DNA of 64,000 nt from NCBI GenBank assembly GCA_023079485.1, contig CM041103.1, forward strand, positions 11,156,503 to 11,220,502. The letters are read 5' to 3'. Each line of letters begins with the position of its first letter. Position 1 is the stretch's first letter. Shown here in pieces: positions 1-12,500 of the stretch. This DNA is from Archilochus colubris. Lineage: Eukaryota > Chordata > Aves > Apodiformes > Trochilidae. A model generated the notes under the pieces. That model searched no databases. It was not told where the DNA came from and saw only the letters and a program-made list of their open reading frames with translations. Made by a program: the position numbers and the translations under genes.

Positions 1-583
1 CAGGCAGGAAGTTTAGGTCTGGAGGGAAAGTGCGGAGCAGGTCCAGGATGTAGTGACGCCCATCGTTGCCAATAATGCCTTTGCATTCCACTGAGGAGCA
101 CAGCTCCACCTCCTCGTTCTTGTCATTGAGGACTTTGTGCTTCTGGATCTTAAGTGGCCTGCTGGTCTTCTCCAGCAGCTCCAGGTACTTGGGGTGTGAG
201 ACAACTGTCTTGCCAAAGTCTATTGACCCATAGATGACACTCTGTTCCTGCTCCCGTTCCAAGATGCCAGGAATAATGGACTGAGCTGTCACCCTGTAAC
301 CTCTGTAATCCACCACCACAGTCCCCAGAGTGTACAGCCCTTCCACATCCACAGCATTATAGGTCCGCACACCGTTGAGGTCATTGGTAGGAGCTACATA
401 AGCAGCAACATCTCCACCGAAGTCCTTGTAGTGGTCACGGACATCAAAGCCCAGGCTGAAGAAAATGTTGTTCCAGATGAACATCTGCATCTTGGTCTCT
501 TCACTGGGGTTGATGGCCATGACATTGCCATCAATGACAGCCATGGCACCTCTCGTCGCTGCTGCAGTGAAGTCGCTGTGAAC
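1..583 (-). CDS. CLUH: CLUH coding exon 10 (reaches the window edge)
   Basis: This 583-base exon encodes the core of the Clu domain: [79 protein letters not shown] and [13 protein letters not shown]. The acceptor is CCTGCCTCCAG. At base 1 the frame stands at phase 1 (CCT G), which is where the next intron could begin, so the exon may end at or just beyond the window edge. Confidence 0.96.
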
Positions 584-3500
584 CTGGAGGCAGGTAGGGA
601 GAAAGCTGGGTGAGGAAGGGCTCCCACCCTCCCAGCACCTTGCTCTCAAACCTCCACACAAATTTTTCCTTCACTCCTCCCCCCTGATGGCCTTCCAGCA
701 GGCAGCTCACCTTTGTCTGCCTGGCTAGTGGCTCAGATACCAGCTCCAGGAGCCAGAATATTAGGGATTAGCATGGCTCAGTCTCATTAGCTCTTGGCAG
801 AGGACAGCTTAGGTGTGTGTCCTAGTTCCTCCCACCCACCCACAGGAATGATCAGAGAGACCAGCAGAGCTCCAGGAGGCAAGTGCCTTGGGGTCAGCAG
901 GGAGACATAGGGTCAGGGAGCATTATCCTTCCACTTCCTTCCAGGGAGCAGAAGGCAGACACACGAGAGAGAACAAGACCTCTCGGCTCACAAATGGGAA
1001 CTCTCCCCTGTCAGCTTCTAAAGGGTGGCCCAGGTGAAGCATCCAGATCCAACAGAGAAGGGGCTGTGTGAGGAGCTCCCTGCACATCCCCAGATTACCT
1101 TGAAAATGGCTCGTTCTCTCAGCAGCCTCTCGGGCAGGTTCTTGCGTGGCAGCTCTCGTGTGGTCTGCAGCTCCTCATTCCAGTCTCTGGTCTGAAAGAG
1201 TCAAAGCCTTGTGGGAAGCAGTGCATTGGGCAGGAAGGGGCCAACAATTGAGTGCTTCTGCTTTACAAGGCCTTTTGTGAGAGAAGGGGGGGGAAGGGGC
1301 AAGAATTCAGGCTGCCACGGAGATCAGAGGAGGTGAAGTAGCAGCAGGAATGAACACTCGGTTTGGGGTAGATCTTACATTAGCCCAGCTGATGCAGCAG
1401 TGTAAGTGAAATAGCAGCTTGCTGGCTGGAGTTACCTGATCAGCCCAACCCCTATAGCCAAAGGCAGTCTTGAAGAACAACTCCCACAGGGAGTGAGCAA
1501 ATGATGAGCAAAGCCCTTCTACAAGTAGCAGAGGTCTGCTTGTGAAGAGTTAACCAGTTGCCAGCAAAGCTGCTGCCAGCACTGGGAAGCAGAGCCAGAG
1601 CAGTACCTGTCCAGGGATGTGCTCTTCATAGCCCAGTCGAGAAGTATAGGCATCTTCTGCCCGGACACAGTCCATGGCATGCTCTGCTTGTGGAGCTGTC
1701 CAGCTGTACACTTGGAAAGGAGTGGCTATCCTTTCAAAAGGGTGTCTCTGAACCCTAGGTTGGGAGTGAAAACAATTAGGGGTTTTCCAAAGGAAGATTT
1801 CTTTCTATTCTGAGAGAATCTTCCCTCTGCCGCAACATCACCAAATGGCTTCCTATGTAATGTCTGCTCTCAGCAGGTGCAGGAGTCTCATCTGTATTTA
1901 CTTCTGGCCAAGAAGCAATACAGCATAGTAATTTTTAAATGGCCAGATAGTCACAGTGGTGGCTGAAGCCTGCTGCTAATTTCCAGCCCTTGTCTAGTGT
2001 CACTTCCATCTTCTTAATGAGAGCAGAAGCGGAGCTCCTGAAAGCCACACAATGTGCCTGTCAATTTGCACCCTGCTGAGCTGAGGCAGTTCATCAAGTG
2101 GACTCTAAAGAATGACAGGCTTCTGCAGGGGACCCACTGTCCTGGAGCAGAATAAACAGCCCCTGCAGCAAGGGCTGGAGAATAAAACAATACGTTATTC
2201 GTTTATTATTATTATAGGAGCTACAGGAAATTAGAGAAAATGAACAAGCACAGACGTGTTTAAAATAATTATTCTCTCTCAATTGCATGCCTACACAAAG
2301 CCCTCTTGTGTTCTTTCCCTGTATGGTATGCTTCAGTCTTTTTTTTTTTTTTGATTCAGGGGAGAAGTACCTACTGAGCAGGTACCAGCTTCACACCAGC
2401 TCTCTGCTCCTGCCTAGCCAGCAACTCACCACCTCAGCCATGAGGCACGCAGCCAACAGACAGAGTCAGCTATAGAGGAGTCCTCACAACACAGGAGTGG
2501 CATCCAGATTCCTCAGAACCAACCACCTCACTGAGCCTCACACAGCAGCTCCACCCCAGACCACCCAAGGCAGCTAGAGAGGAAAAAGTGCTGCTACCGT
2601 TTCTTCTGCAGAGCAGAGAAGTTTTTTTTGAAGGTAGGGCTGATCTGGTTAAGTAGTTCCACCAAGGAATGACTGAGAAAGCTGGGGTTTGCAGGTTTGG
2701 GATTGAAGTTGTATGCAGTAGATCTGCAAGAGGAAAAAAAAGAAAATCACATGCCATTGTCACACCAGATACTTCCCAAGAATGTGTCACATGAATGACA
2801 GATCCCAGAGATGCATGGGGTGGCAGGCCTGTGCAACAGCCCCTTGCTTGCAGTGAGAGAGCTGGAAATGTCCTTGAATTTTGCACAGCAAGTTTGCTGC
2901 TCTGAAGTTCTCTCCTGCCCACCCTCAACTCAACAGGTCTCTGTTACAGGCTGCTGGGCTGGATGGGCTCTACCCTCCCTCAGCACAGCCACTCTAAAGG
3001 CACAGCACTGTAGTCACTGTTTAAAAAGTAATACTTTAAAAAAAAAAAATCCACTCAAAACTCTGCCCATCTTGGGAAGTTCTGACAGGCTGTGTTTTTG
3101 CTGGAGGGCAAAATGAGATAGTTGCAATGGTCAAGAAGGAATTTCCTCCCAACTCAAAATTCTCTAATTAGCTGATGACATTATGGGAAGTTTAACTTTC
3201 CCTAAAGCATCAGGCATTTATCCATTGCAGAAAAATGGTACCAGGTCTACCTGAGCAGCCCAATCCAGTAGAGCAACTCCTACAAACCTACCCAAGCAGC
3301 GAATTACAACAGGCTGTTTTCCACCAAAACAAAACAAAAAAGCAGCAATAGTTTGTTGTGTGTTCTTTACCAGTTGACCGTAGGAAACTCCCTCCTGCAG
3401 GGCAGGAGAGGGGAAACCTTGGTTACTCACTGGTTCAAGTAGAAGCCTCGGGTGGATGCAGTGATGCTGACGTGCCGATCCTCCACGGTGATGACGTACA

Positions 3501-6500
3501 GGTACATCAGGTCCCCGTGCATCTTGCGGTTCCCGGGAGGAGGGTTCCAGCCACTCATGGTAAGTACCTTTAGGCACTGCAAGGGCTACAGAAAGACACA
3601 ACAGAAGCCATTCCTGTCAGCAGGAATTAATTCCCTTCAGTTGCAGAGCCAATCCCTTTAGAGGCCAGAGTCCCTCAGCCTGCCACCCTCGCTTGGTCCC
3701 AGAAGCAGAGCCTACAAACCAAGACTGTTCCCAAGAGCACAGCCTTGGAGCACTGGCAGTCCCCTCATCTGCCTCAGTGTGCTGCCTCTCACACCATAAG
3801 ACACTGGTAAAAACAGACACCCTGGGCCTTGGGCTGCACCAGGCATGGAGTTCTTGCTGTACTGGTTTTCCAGTGGCAGCTTCCAAACCAGAACCCCAGT
3901 GGGAGGGTATGGGAAAGCCACGGGTAATTTTTAGTGATCTGCAGATCCTTCCTCCACGTCTCTGCAGAGAAATGCAGCTTTCCCTTTCCTGCCAGCCCTC
4001 CCAACATGACTGGCCACTTGACACTGCAGATGTCCAGTCTGTCCAGTGTTTTGCACACAGACTCTTGGACTTTATTCCTTTGGCTAACCAGTGCTATTCC
4101 AGCACTCATTAAGCATCAAGCAGAGCAAACCCCAAAGTCCACCTGAGAGCAGCTTTCAATCCCCAAACGCCCTTGCTGCTGGAAGGAACATGTGGGTAGC
4201 TGTTTTAGTGACTCTACCTTCCAGTCTCTGTTCTGGGGCTGGAGGGCACACAGGGGCCTCTCTTTGCTACCTGGCAGGATATGTTCAGGAGGGGTGCAGT
4301 CAATTTGATCCATTTCAGTACCTTTCTTCTTTCGTTTTCCACTGTCTGGAATGAACAGAGATAGAAAGTCAGCACTGAGAAACACAGTGTTCCCTCCTCC
4401 AGTAAATACTGAACACAAAAGCAATCCAAGTGTTTCTCTGCACTCCTGAATGATGTGGGACAGACAATTGTTATGTGTTTTAACAACTCAAGGAGTCGGG
4501 GGGAGTCAAGGAGTCGGGAAACTCCACCCACACTAGAGAAGCCTTTTTTCCCCATACCTCCCAGGTCTCCTTCAGTGAAGACACTCAGGAAGGACAATGA
4601 ATTACAGTCCACACCATTGAAAGCATCTGAGGGGTCAAGACTCTTCAGAAGGTCCCGAATGTGACGCACGTGTATCCTGGCTTCTCGCACTGTGTATGGC
4701 TCTGTTGAGCAAAAAGGGAGGAAAGAAACTGGTATTACAAAGTTGCTCACTCCTTTGGCACACAGGTCTCACAAGGGCACTACAAGGAACAGCTGCCAGG
4801 AGGCTGAGACCACTTCCCGTGAAAACCCTGACTTGTTCCCTCCCCAGGTCTACGGAACTTGCCTTCCACCACTTTCAGCAGCGAGCCCTCCTGCAGTCCT
4901 TCAATAGTCTTGAGCTCAGCAAAGTTATCGAGGACATTGCCATCCAGCTGCAGAGAGAAGCACGTCCGATGGCAGGTATCCTCACGGTCCATCAAAACTT
5001 GGTGGATTTCTTGCACCATCTCTTGAGGAGAGACCTTAGGACAGGAAAAACCCAGGCAGTTATTCTCAGTCCTCATGCATGTTCTTGCCATCCTGTGTCC
5101 CTCTGCTGCAGAATCCAAAACCTCTCGTACCTCTCCAGGCCTGGAAAATCAGGCTCTAGCTCTCCCTCACAGAAGGATCACTCCTGTCCTTGTTGGAAGG
5201 CACTGCCACCCCTGGTAGGGTTGGCCACCCCAGCTCCAACCCACAGGGCTCAGCATCCAGAGGTGACACACCTCCAGGGCATGCTGCCTGCAAGCATGGC
5301 TCCCATGGCACAAGAAACCACCCTGGCCTGTGCACCAGGGCTGCTCCCACCCCCCTGTCCTGCTCCAGCACTGCTTACACTACTCTCCAACCAGGAGGAT
5401 GCAGGGTAGTTTGTGTAAACTGCATGGCCTGCTATTATTAGCCTATTAAATATAACAGCCAAGGGGACTTACAGGAGGAAAAGGCCAGGCTGAGTTACAG
5501 CTAGTTCCACGGGGGATGTAAATCACTGCTCCAGGTGCCCCTCCCCAAAATTAGAGACACTTCATTCAAATGGTTTTTGATGAAGTATCAAGTAAATCAG
5601 AGCATCAGCTAGGCGTGTCAAAGCCTGTACTGATCTGGCAGAACACATCACCATCCACGACACACGCAGAGCAGAGCTCTCTGTGCAGAGAGGAAGCAGA
5701 GACTGCATTGCTCCCTGAGCCCCAGGCTGGTGCCTGAGCTGTGGTAGCACCTGTTCCTGTACCAAACCCAGGTGAGCCCCAGGGAGAATCTTGCCAACAC
5801 CACAGGACAAACAAGGGATTTTCCCTTCCTGAGAATCAGACCCTGAAATTGTGTTTCCCCTGTCCCCACCCCAGCCTGGCTGAAGGGACAGCAGGGACAG
5901 TGCTGCCTGTGCCCTGGCACCAACGCTTCCCTCCTCAGTTGCCCCCTGGCTGGTACCTGCAGGGAAAAGGGCTCTACCCCTGGAGCATAGATCTTGACGG
6001 TGAATCCTGTGTCCTGTATGACAATGACCTCCTGGTCGTTCCCATCCTCTCCCGGGTCAGCCTCCTCGTGGCCGTTCTGCCTGGCGTCCTTCTCGCCCCT
6101 CAGGCTCTCGTGTGGGCCGCTGCCATTCATCAGTGCCAGCCCGGGCGGGTGCTCTGGGCGGGAAGAGAGGGATTTATAGACAAGGGCTGAGCAAAGGGAG
6201 GGCCCTCCCTGTGTGGCTGGAGAGACAGGATCAGACCCCACCATCAGCCTCTGGCCAGCCCAGGAGAACCAGGGGTTAAAGGCAGTGAGCATTTTACTCA
6301 GCACTTGGTGTTTACTGACAGAGCTGTGCCAGGCCCTGCTCCTCACAGCATAATTCATGTGCTCTGTGGCCTGCGGGGTTTGCATCTTCCACCAGCCCTG
6401 AGCAGAGAGGGGAGGGAAGGAGAGCAGGAAGGATAGGTCAGCGTACAACACATTCAACTTAGTCTTAAGAAGCCTCTTAATTAAAAGAAATGGGGGTGGG

Positions 6501-9500
6501 GTGCTCTGTGGCCCAGAGGCAGCTGTAACCTCTGCACCAACATGTTACACAGCTCCTGACATACCTCCTGGTAGGGCACAGCTCAGCCAGGGGAGAAGGG
6601 AGGGGAAGCGACGGCAGCGCTGAGCCCCACATCACGTGGCACCCGGGTTACCCCACAGGCACACACAGCTCCCACGGCCCTGCCTGCATCTGGCCACCCC
6701 CAGCACAGCCAAAATACTTCACCGAGATCCCATGGTGCCAGGGCGAGGCTTTGCCTAAGCAGTTTTGTTCAAGAGAAAGGGTGACGACACTGTAAATGCT
6801 CATTCTGACAGATGCATCATAGGGATGGGGAGAAATCTGCACCTATTTCACCGCTCCCACCATGGACTGTTTCCTTTTCCAGTAAGGTAGATAACACCAG
6901 AGAGCTGATAAGATCTAGGAAGCTGCTGCTCTCCTGCAGCAGCCTACACCCACCAAACCAGGCTGGGGACCATGCTGAGAAGAACCAAGGGGATGCCAGG
7001 GTAAGCTGGTGACACCCCCGAGAGAAGGAGGAGATGTCTCTTCCTTCCTCAGGGAGCAGGGCACTGCTGAGATCTACCCACCCAGGCAGGGAAGGCTAGA
7101 TGGGAGTGGGTGTCAGACCAGCTCACTCCCAGGACCTGGCCACAGATGGTGGTTCCAGCTTGGTGCTCCAGGCACCCATTTGCAGGTGGTACAGACAGAA
7201 GCCCCAGACTTTCCCAAGCAGCAGGAACAGCTTTCCCAAAAGGCTGCGGGGGCTGGCTCAACGCCAGGTTAAGACCCTGAGGCTGATGACCCCCAAATCA
7301 AAGTCCTCCAGCCAGGTCTCCCTTCCTCCTTCTCACATCCTAGCACAGCCCCAGCTGCACTCCAGGGATGATGGCAGCTCAAGCTACCACCAGTTCTCGC
7401 CCATCAGCCCCAACTGCCCCAACAGCCCAGAGAAGTCATCCAGCCCTCACCATATAGAATGGGGATGGAAAGGCTGCTTCTGCCCTTGCATGCCTCTGGA
7501 GCACAACACAAGGCTGCAGCAACCAGCCCTGCACAAGTGTCCCCAGAGGGTCACACTCCTGCTCCATATGCAAATGCCAACAGCAAACCCACCTCAGAGA
7601 TGGCTGTCAGGGCTGAATTAGGACATGGTGAAAGAGCCAGAAGCACAAGGACAGCACACCCATTCCAAAAGGCAGCAGGTAGCAGAGCTTCCTACACCAG
7701 CCTCTGCTGCCTTCAGCATCTCAGCAGCTGCTGCTCATGGTGCCTGTCACTTCGTGTATGTCCCCAACTTGAGCTGCTCATTTTTTTGACAGATAAAACC
7801 ACGGGCAAGCCGGGCGAGAGGCTTGGCTCTGGCTCTAGCAAGCTGCAGTCATGCTGCAAAGGAGGAAGAAAAACTCCACACAAGAGTGCCCCGAGAGACG
7901 TGGTTTTAAAAAAAAACCACAGCATGCCTGGAGGGCTGGGGACAGCCCCTTGTCACACCCTCCTGCCAGCAAAGCCAGGCTCCTTCCCAGAGCCTGAACA
8001 TGCAGGGATGAGGAGAGAGAGCAGCAGAGCTATCGCAGAAACACTGCACCCAGGGCTACCAGCACCAGAGACAGGACGGCAACTAGGCAGGCCAGGATCA
8101 CTGCTGTAGCAGCCAGAAAGAGGAGGCAGAACCTGGCTATGAGGAAGGACACAGTGCTAGCCAAAGACCCCACAGCCCATCTTCAACCGCTGTGGCAGCA
8201 GCCAAGGGCAGAAACCAGGTGGTGCTGCCCACCACCCCAAGACCCCTGGACTCCACCTCTCCATGACCAAAGATCATTTTTGACAGCATCAGGTTCCAAC
8301 CTCGAGGTGCTCCTCACAGACAGCTGGTGCTGAGGTGTGGGCTGTGCCAGCCCATCTCCCTGCTCTCACTCCCAGCCAGGCTGCCTGTCCCAGTGTCCCT
8401 CCTCCTGTGTCTCACCCTTCAGATGCTATTTTGTGGTCTCAACCAAGGGCCACAGCCTCCAGTCTCCCCTGTCATGCATGTGCCAGCATCCCAGCAAGGA
8501 CCCTCCTCCTTTCATCCCTTGGCTGATACCCATGGCAGAGGCTCTGGTGTTGCTGGCTGCCAGCCCAGCTGTCACACGATGTTCTCATTGCTACTCACAG
8601 CACAGCACAAGCAAACCTCAAGTGTACACAAGACTCAAATGTCAGGAGAATGGGCAAAGCAAACCACTGAAGGGGGAGGAGGCGGCACAGACACCATCTC
8701 GCTGGGAGGAACCAACTGCCTGACCCTGCTTGTACTGGGCAGCGAGGATCAGGGTAAGGATTAATCTTCATCTTTGCACCTGGCCAAGGAGCAGGCACGC
8801 CAAGGTGACAGCTCTTCAATCAGGCTTCTGCCTGAAGCCACCCTGCAGAGATGGTGGGCACCTCCTCAGCCCACCCAGCACTAAAGAGGGTGAACCTGGA
8901 CACAGGCTGCAGGCAGCAACTGACAGCAGAGATCAGGGGGAGTATTAGTTAACAAATCTAAATCAAAGTCAGCAGAGACCAAAATTCAGCCACTGCACCA
9001 GGACTCAACAAGAACAAAACTTAGTGATAGCAAGGCAAAAACTGACCATGACTTAAATTGAAATTGACTTATATAATAATCTGAGTTTTGCATGTTGTAG
9101 AAGTCCTGAAAAGGACAAAAGCTGCTCTGAGTTACCATTTGGTACTACATTAGAGAGACTGGCATGGGCACCAGCTGTGCTAGGCCAGATCCTGGAGATG
9201 TGGGAGAGGAAGAAAGCAAGATGTTGTCAAGGGACTTCTCCCCTCCCACACTGCAGCACCCAGCTGGGCCCCGCAGTCCCCACAGCACTGTGAAGATGCA
9301 CCAGGAGAAGGAGGAGAAGGAACAGCCCATCCCTGTGCTCAGGGCAGCTGCAGAGCTGCTCCATCCCTGCAGGTCAGGCTTTCCTCCCACCCATGTGGCT
9401 GCAAAGAGGCAAAGGCTCTGAGCAGCTTGGCCCCTTGCTGTTGCCTGTGCTGCTGCCAACCAGGCCTGGCTGATCCCCTCCCATCCTTTACCAGACCATG

Positions 9501-12500
9501 TTTGTAGTCACAAACAAGAGAAGGATTTGCCTTATGAATTAAGAAAAAAAAAAAAGCAAAACTGCCTTATGTTTGTTTTGCTGACAGGGACAAGGCACCA
9601 ACAGGTCCCTTCGTGGTACACACCCTGGGTGGGATATCTCTCCACATTTTTGTTTTTCCTTCTTCCATGAAATTAAGATGCCACCCGGCCTCCCCCCTCC
9701 TTCATCTTGCCCCATCCCACAGGCACCCACAGCCACCCACCCCCATGACAGGCACAAAGCCTTTTGGCTGCACAGAGCAGGACAGTGTGCCACACTGAGC
9801 ACCTAGAAGTGTGAGCTTCTTTTTCTTCTTCTTCTTCTTCTGCTGCTTTGAGGGCAGTGTCTGCACCTGAGAGTCAGGATTAGAGGTGCTGGGGCAGGCA
9901 GCAGGGCCCATCACAACCAAACCAGTACTTGTGTCTCGTGCCTTTGATGACACCTCGCAAGGCAGCGCGACTGTCCGTGGAGCTGATGGCGTTTTCCCCA
10001 CACTTGCTGGCAGAGCAGAGGAAAGTGTTCCAGGCCTCCCTGGGGAAGGGGCAACACCTCTGTGTTCTGGCACACTGTCCAGACCCATTTGGGCTCTGTC
10101 TAACCTCAAGGCTGCTTGTCCCTCACTGTGGCCCCGTCCAGTGTGTGGTGGGGCTGCATCCCCCCCATCAGCTGCTGCCACGTGCTTCTCCCAGTGGCAG
10201 GATCTATGGGCTGAGCTGCTGTCCTCAGGTTTCACACAGCTCTGGCGGGCCTCAAGCGACTGAGCATGATCAACCAGCCTCGCCGGCCCTTCTCCAAGGT
10301 CGGCTGGAAGGACAGCCACCCCACGAGATGCCTCTGCCTGCTGGGGTGGGCCAGCAGTGACAGTGCTGGGTCCCACATAGCTCTTTTCACAGTCTGGAAC
10401 CATTTCTTCTTTGCTGTTGGTCTCAGACAGGTCTTGGATGTATTTGGTGCATTTCTGCAGGCTTCCAGTCGCTGCCTTGCTGGGGATGATGTCTGGATAT
10501 GGCCCAGCACACTGGGCAGCTTCTGGCACCTCAGGGCAGCTGCTCGGGGGAGGCTTTGGTAAGAGGGGTGAGCGCTCATCGGGTGAGTTACAGCTGCGTG
10601 TCTGGAAGAGGAGATCGGTCACCTGCCTGCAGCAGTTTGCAAAGAGGCCGTTCCCCATGATCATCAACAGCCTGGCTCATACAGAAAAGTTAGTTTTGTT
10701 TGCAAATCTCGTTTGCACACATATATTGAAGTCCCCACAAGGCACACTCCCATGCAGCAGCCCTCACCCTCCACAGCCCGGACCTGCTCGCCTTCTCACG
10801 CAGTCAGACGCCTTCTCCAAGAAGAACTCCCACTTGGTCCCAGGGTGGTGGGAGGCAGAGGACCAGCAGCTGCCTCAATGTGGTGTCCTGCTCACCCTCA
10901 GCTCACCAGAACAGGCTCTGGGCTGAAAGCAGCTCTCCCAAAGTGCTGCCCAGTGACCTTCACCCACCCCACACCTTCGCTCCTCTCTCCGACCGCCACG
11001 CTCACACCCTCACGATATCCACAAAGCCCCAAAGTGGCTCCAGCAGCTGAAGTTCTCCTCTCCTCTGCTCTTCCCTCCACGCCAGAATAAAAGCAAGCAC
11101 GTCTCCAAGAGGCTCCTCAGGAGCACTTGCCCAGGGATGCCAGACCGCCCGCCCCAGCCCAGGGTGGATATAAATATCCCGATCCCCAGCGCTGCACCAG
11201 TGCAGCATGGGATGAGTGCTGGGGCACCACAGCACTGCCAAACCTGCACACAAGTGAGATGCATTGAATTACAAGGCGAGGGGAGTGACTGTGGCACGCC
11301 TGGGCCTGGGCACAGCCATCCATACTAAGCAGGCGAGCACAAAACAGCCAGGCAGTGAACCAGACAGCAGTTCCTAGGCGAATTCTCTATCCTCTCACCC
11401 TGCTCCACCATATCAAACACAAACAGCTGAAAAAAACCACACACAAAACCCCCAAACACCACTCCTCTCGCCATGCTATTTCAGAAATCCCAGCAAAGGA
11501 AGCAGGGATTACAGAGCTGCAGATTTCTGCGAGCGCCAGGCATGCCACGGAGGCCACAGCATGGCCAGGCCATGGCTGCCTGCCCCTCGCCTGCCCCACA
11601 GCCATTCCCCCAGCATCCTGCCCCTCAGCACACACACACCTGCTCAGCATCCAGATACTTGGGCCCCACTTTATGGGGACACACTCAGTGACCCGGATCT
11701 TTGAAACATATGAGGTGACATGCCAGAGCTGCCAGGCAGAACTGAAGTGCCTGGGAAAGCCTTCATCCTGGTCAGCAAACCCAACCACCCTTCACAGCCA
11801 GGGGATTCCTCAGGCAGTCTCCTGAGCCCCTGACACAGCTTCATATAGGATGGACCCCAGCCCTGCACTGAGCAGAAAAAAATACATGCCACATCCCTAG
11901 CACAAGAATCTCAAAACTAGAACAAAGCTGAGATGACACAGCTCATGTGATGACTTTGCTCAAGGCCAACACAACACAGACAGGGGAAGGACAATCCCTC
12001 CTACAAAGAAAGCCCTGGGAAGGCCAGGAGCAGCCTCCAGAACCTCCAGGAAAAAGGCAGAAACTGGGTGGAAAACAGAGCAAAAGCTCTCCACAGGAAA
12101 GCTAGCCAGCTCCTGCAGTCATTTACAGGGAAGAGGAACCAGCAGAGAAGCCTCTCCCACTCCATATCCTTTGGCTGCTCCTCCAGTGCAGAATACAAAT
12201 GCAAATTAAATTTTAGCTGAAAAATTAATTAAAACAAATAAACAGTTTAATACATACAAATAGATTGACTTAATTACCTCCAGAGATGGCCCTAATGGAA
12301 ACGTTTTTGCAGGACAGCCCATTAGGGGACATCGTCCCAGAACAGAGGTGCCTCCCTCTGCCTCCCCAGTTGAACCACAGCTGCCAGGGAACTTTTAGCA
12401 CTTTGTGTGCAACAAGCACTTCTTTTACAAGGGCCCAATCCAAACTGGTTATAATCCCCATGTGGGCAGACGTATCAGCACTGCCCATGACAAGGCTGGG

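Larger units (their letters stand above)
584..5956 (-). other. CLUH introns between exons 2 and 10
   Basis: The gaps at 584-1098, 1192-1606, 1755-2597, 2724-3430, 3586-4217, 4346-4557, 4702-4862 and 5035-5956 are short introns of 160 to 920 bases. They hold only short homopolymers, such as T runs near 2,339 and A runs near 3,038. I saw no additional coding exon or RNA gene. Antisense open frames across them are chance frames shadowing the CLUH exons. Confidence 0.75.

Noticed and set aside
9702..9802. Continuation of the intronic open frame past the possible donor
   Set aside because: The residues after LTLL look like read-through of non-coding sequence (Gly/Cys-rich, no motif), so I end the candidate exon at 9,803.
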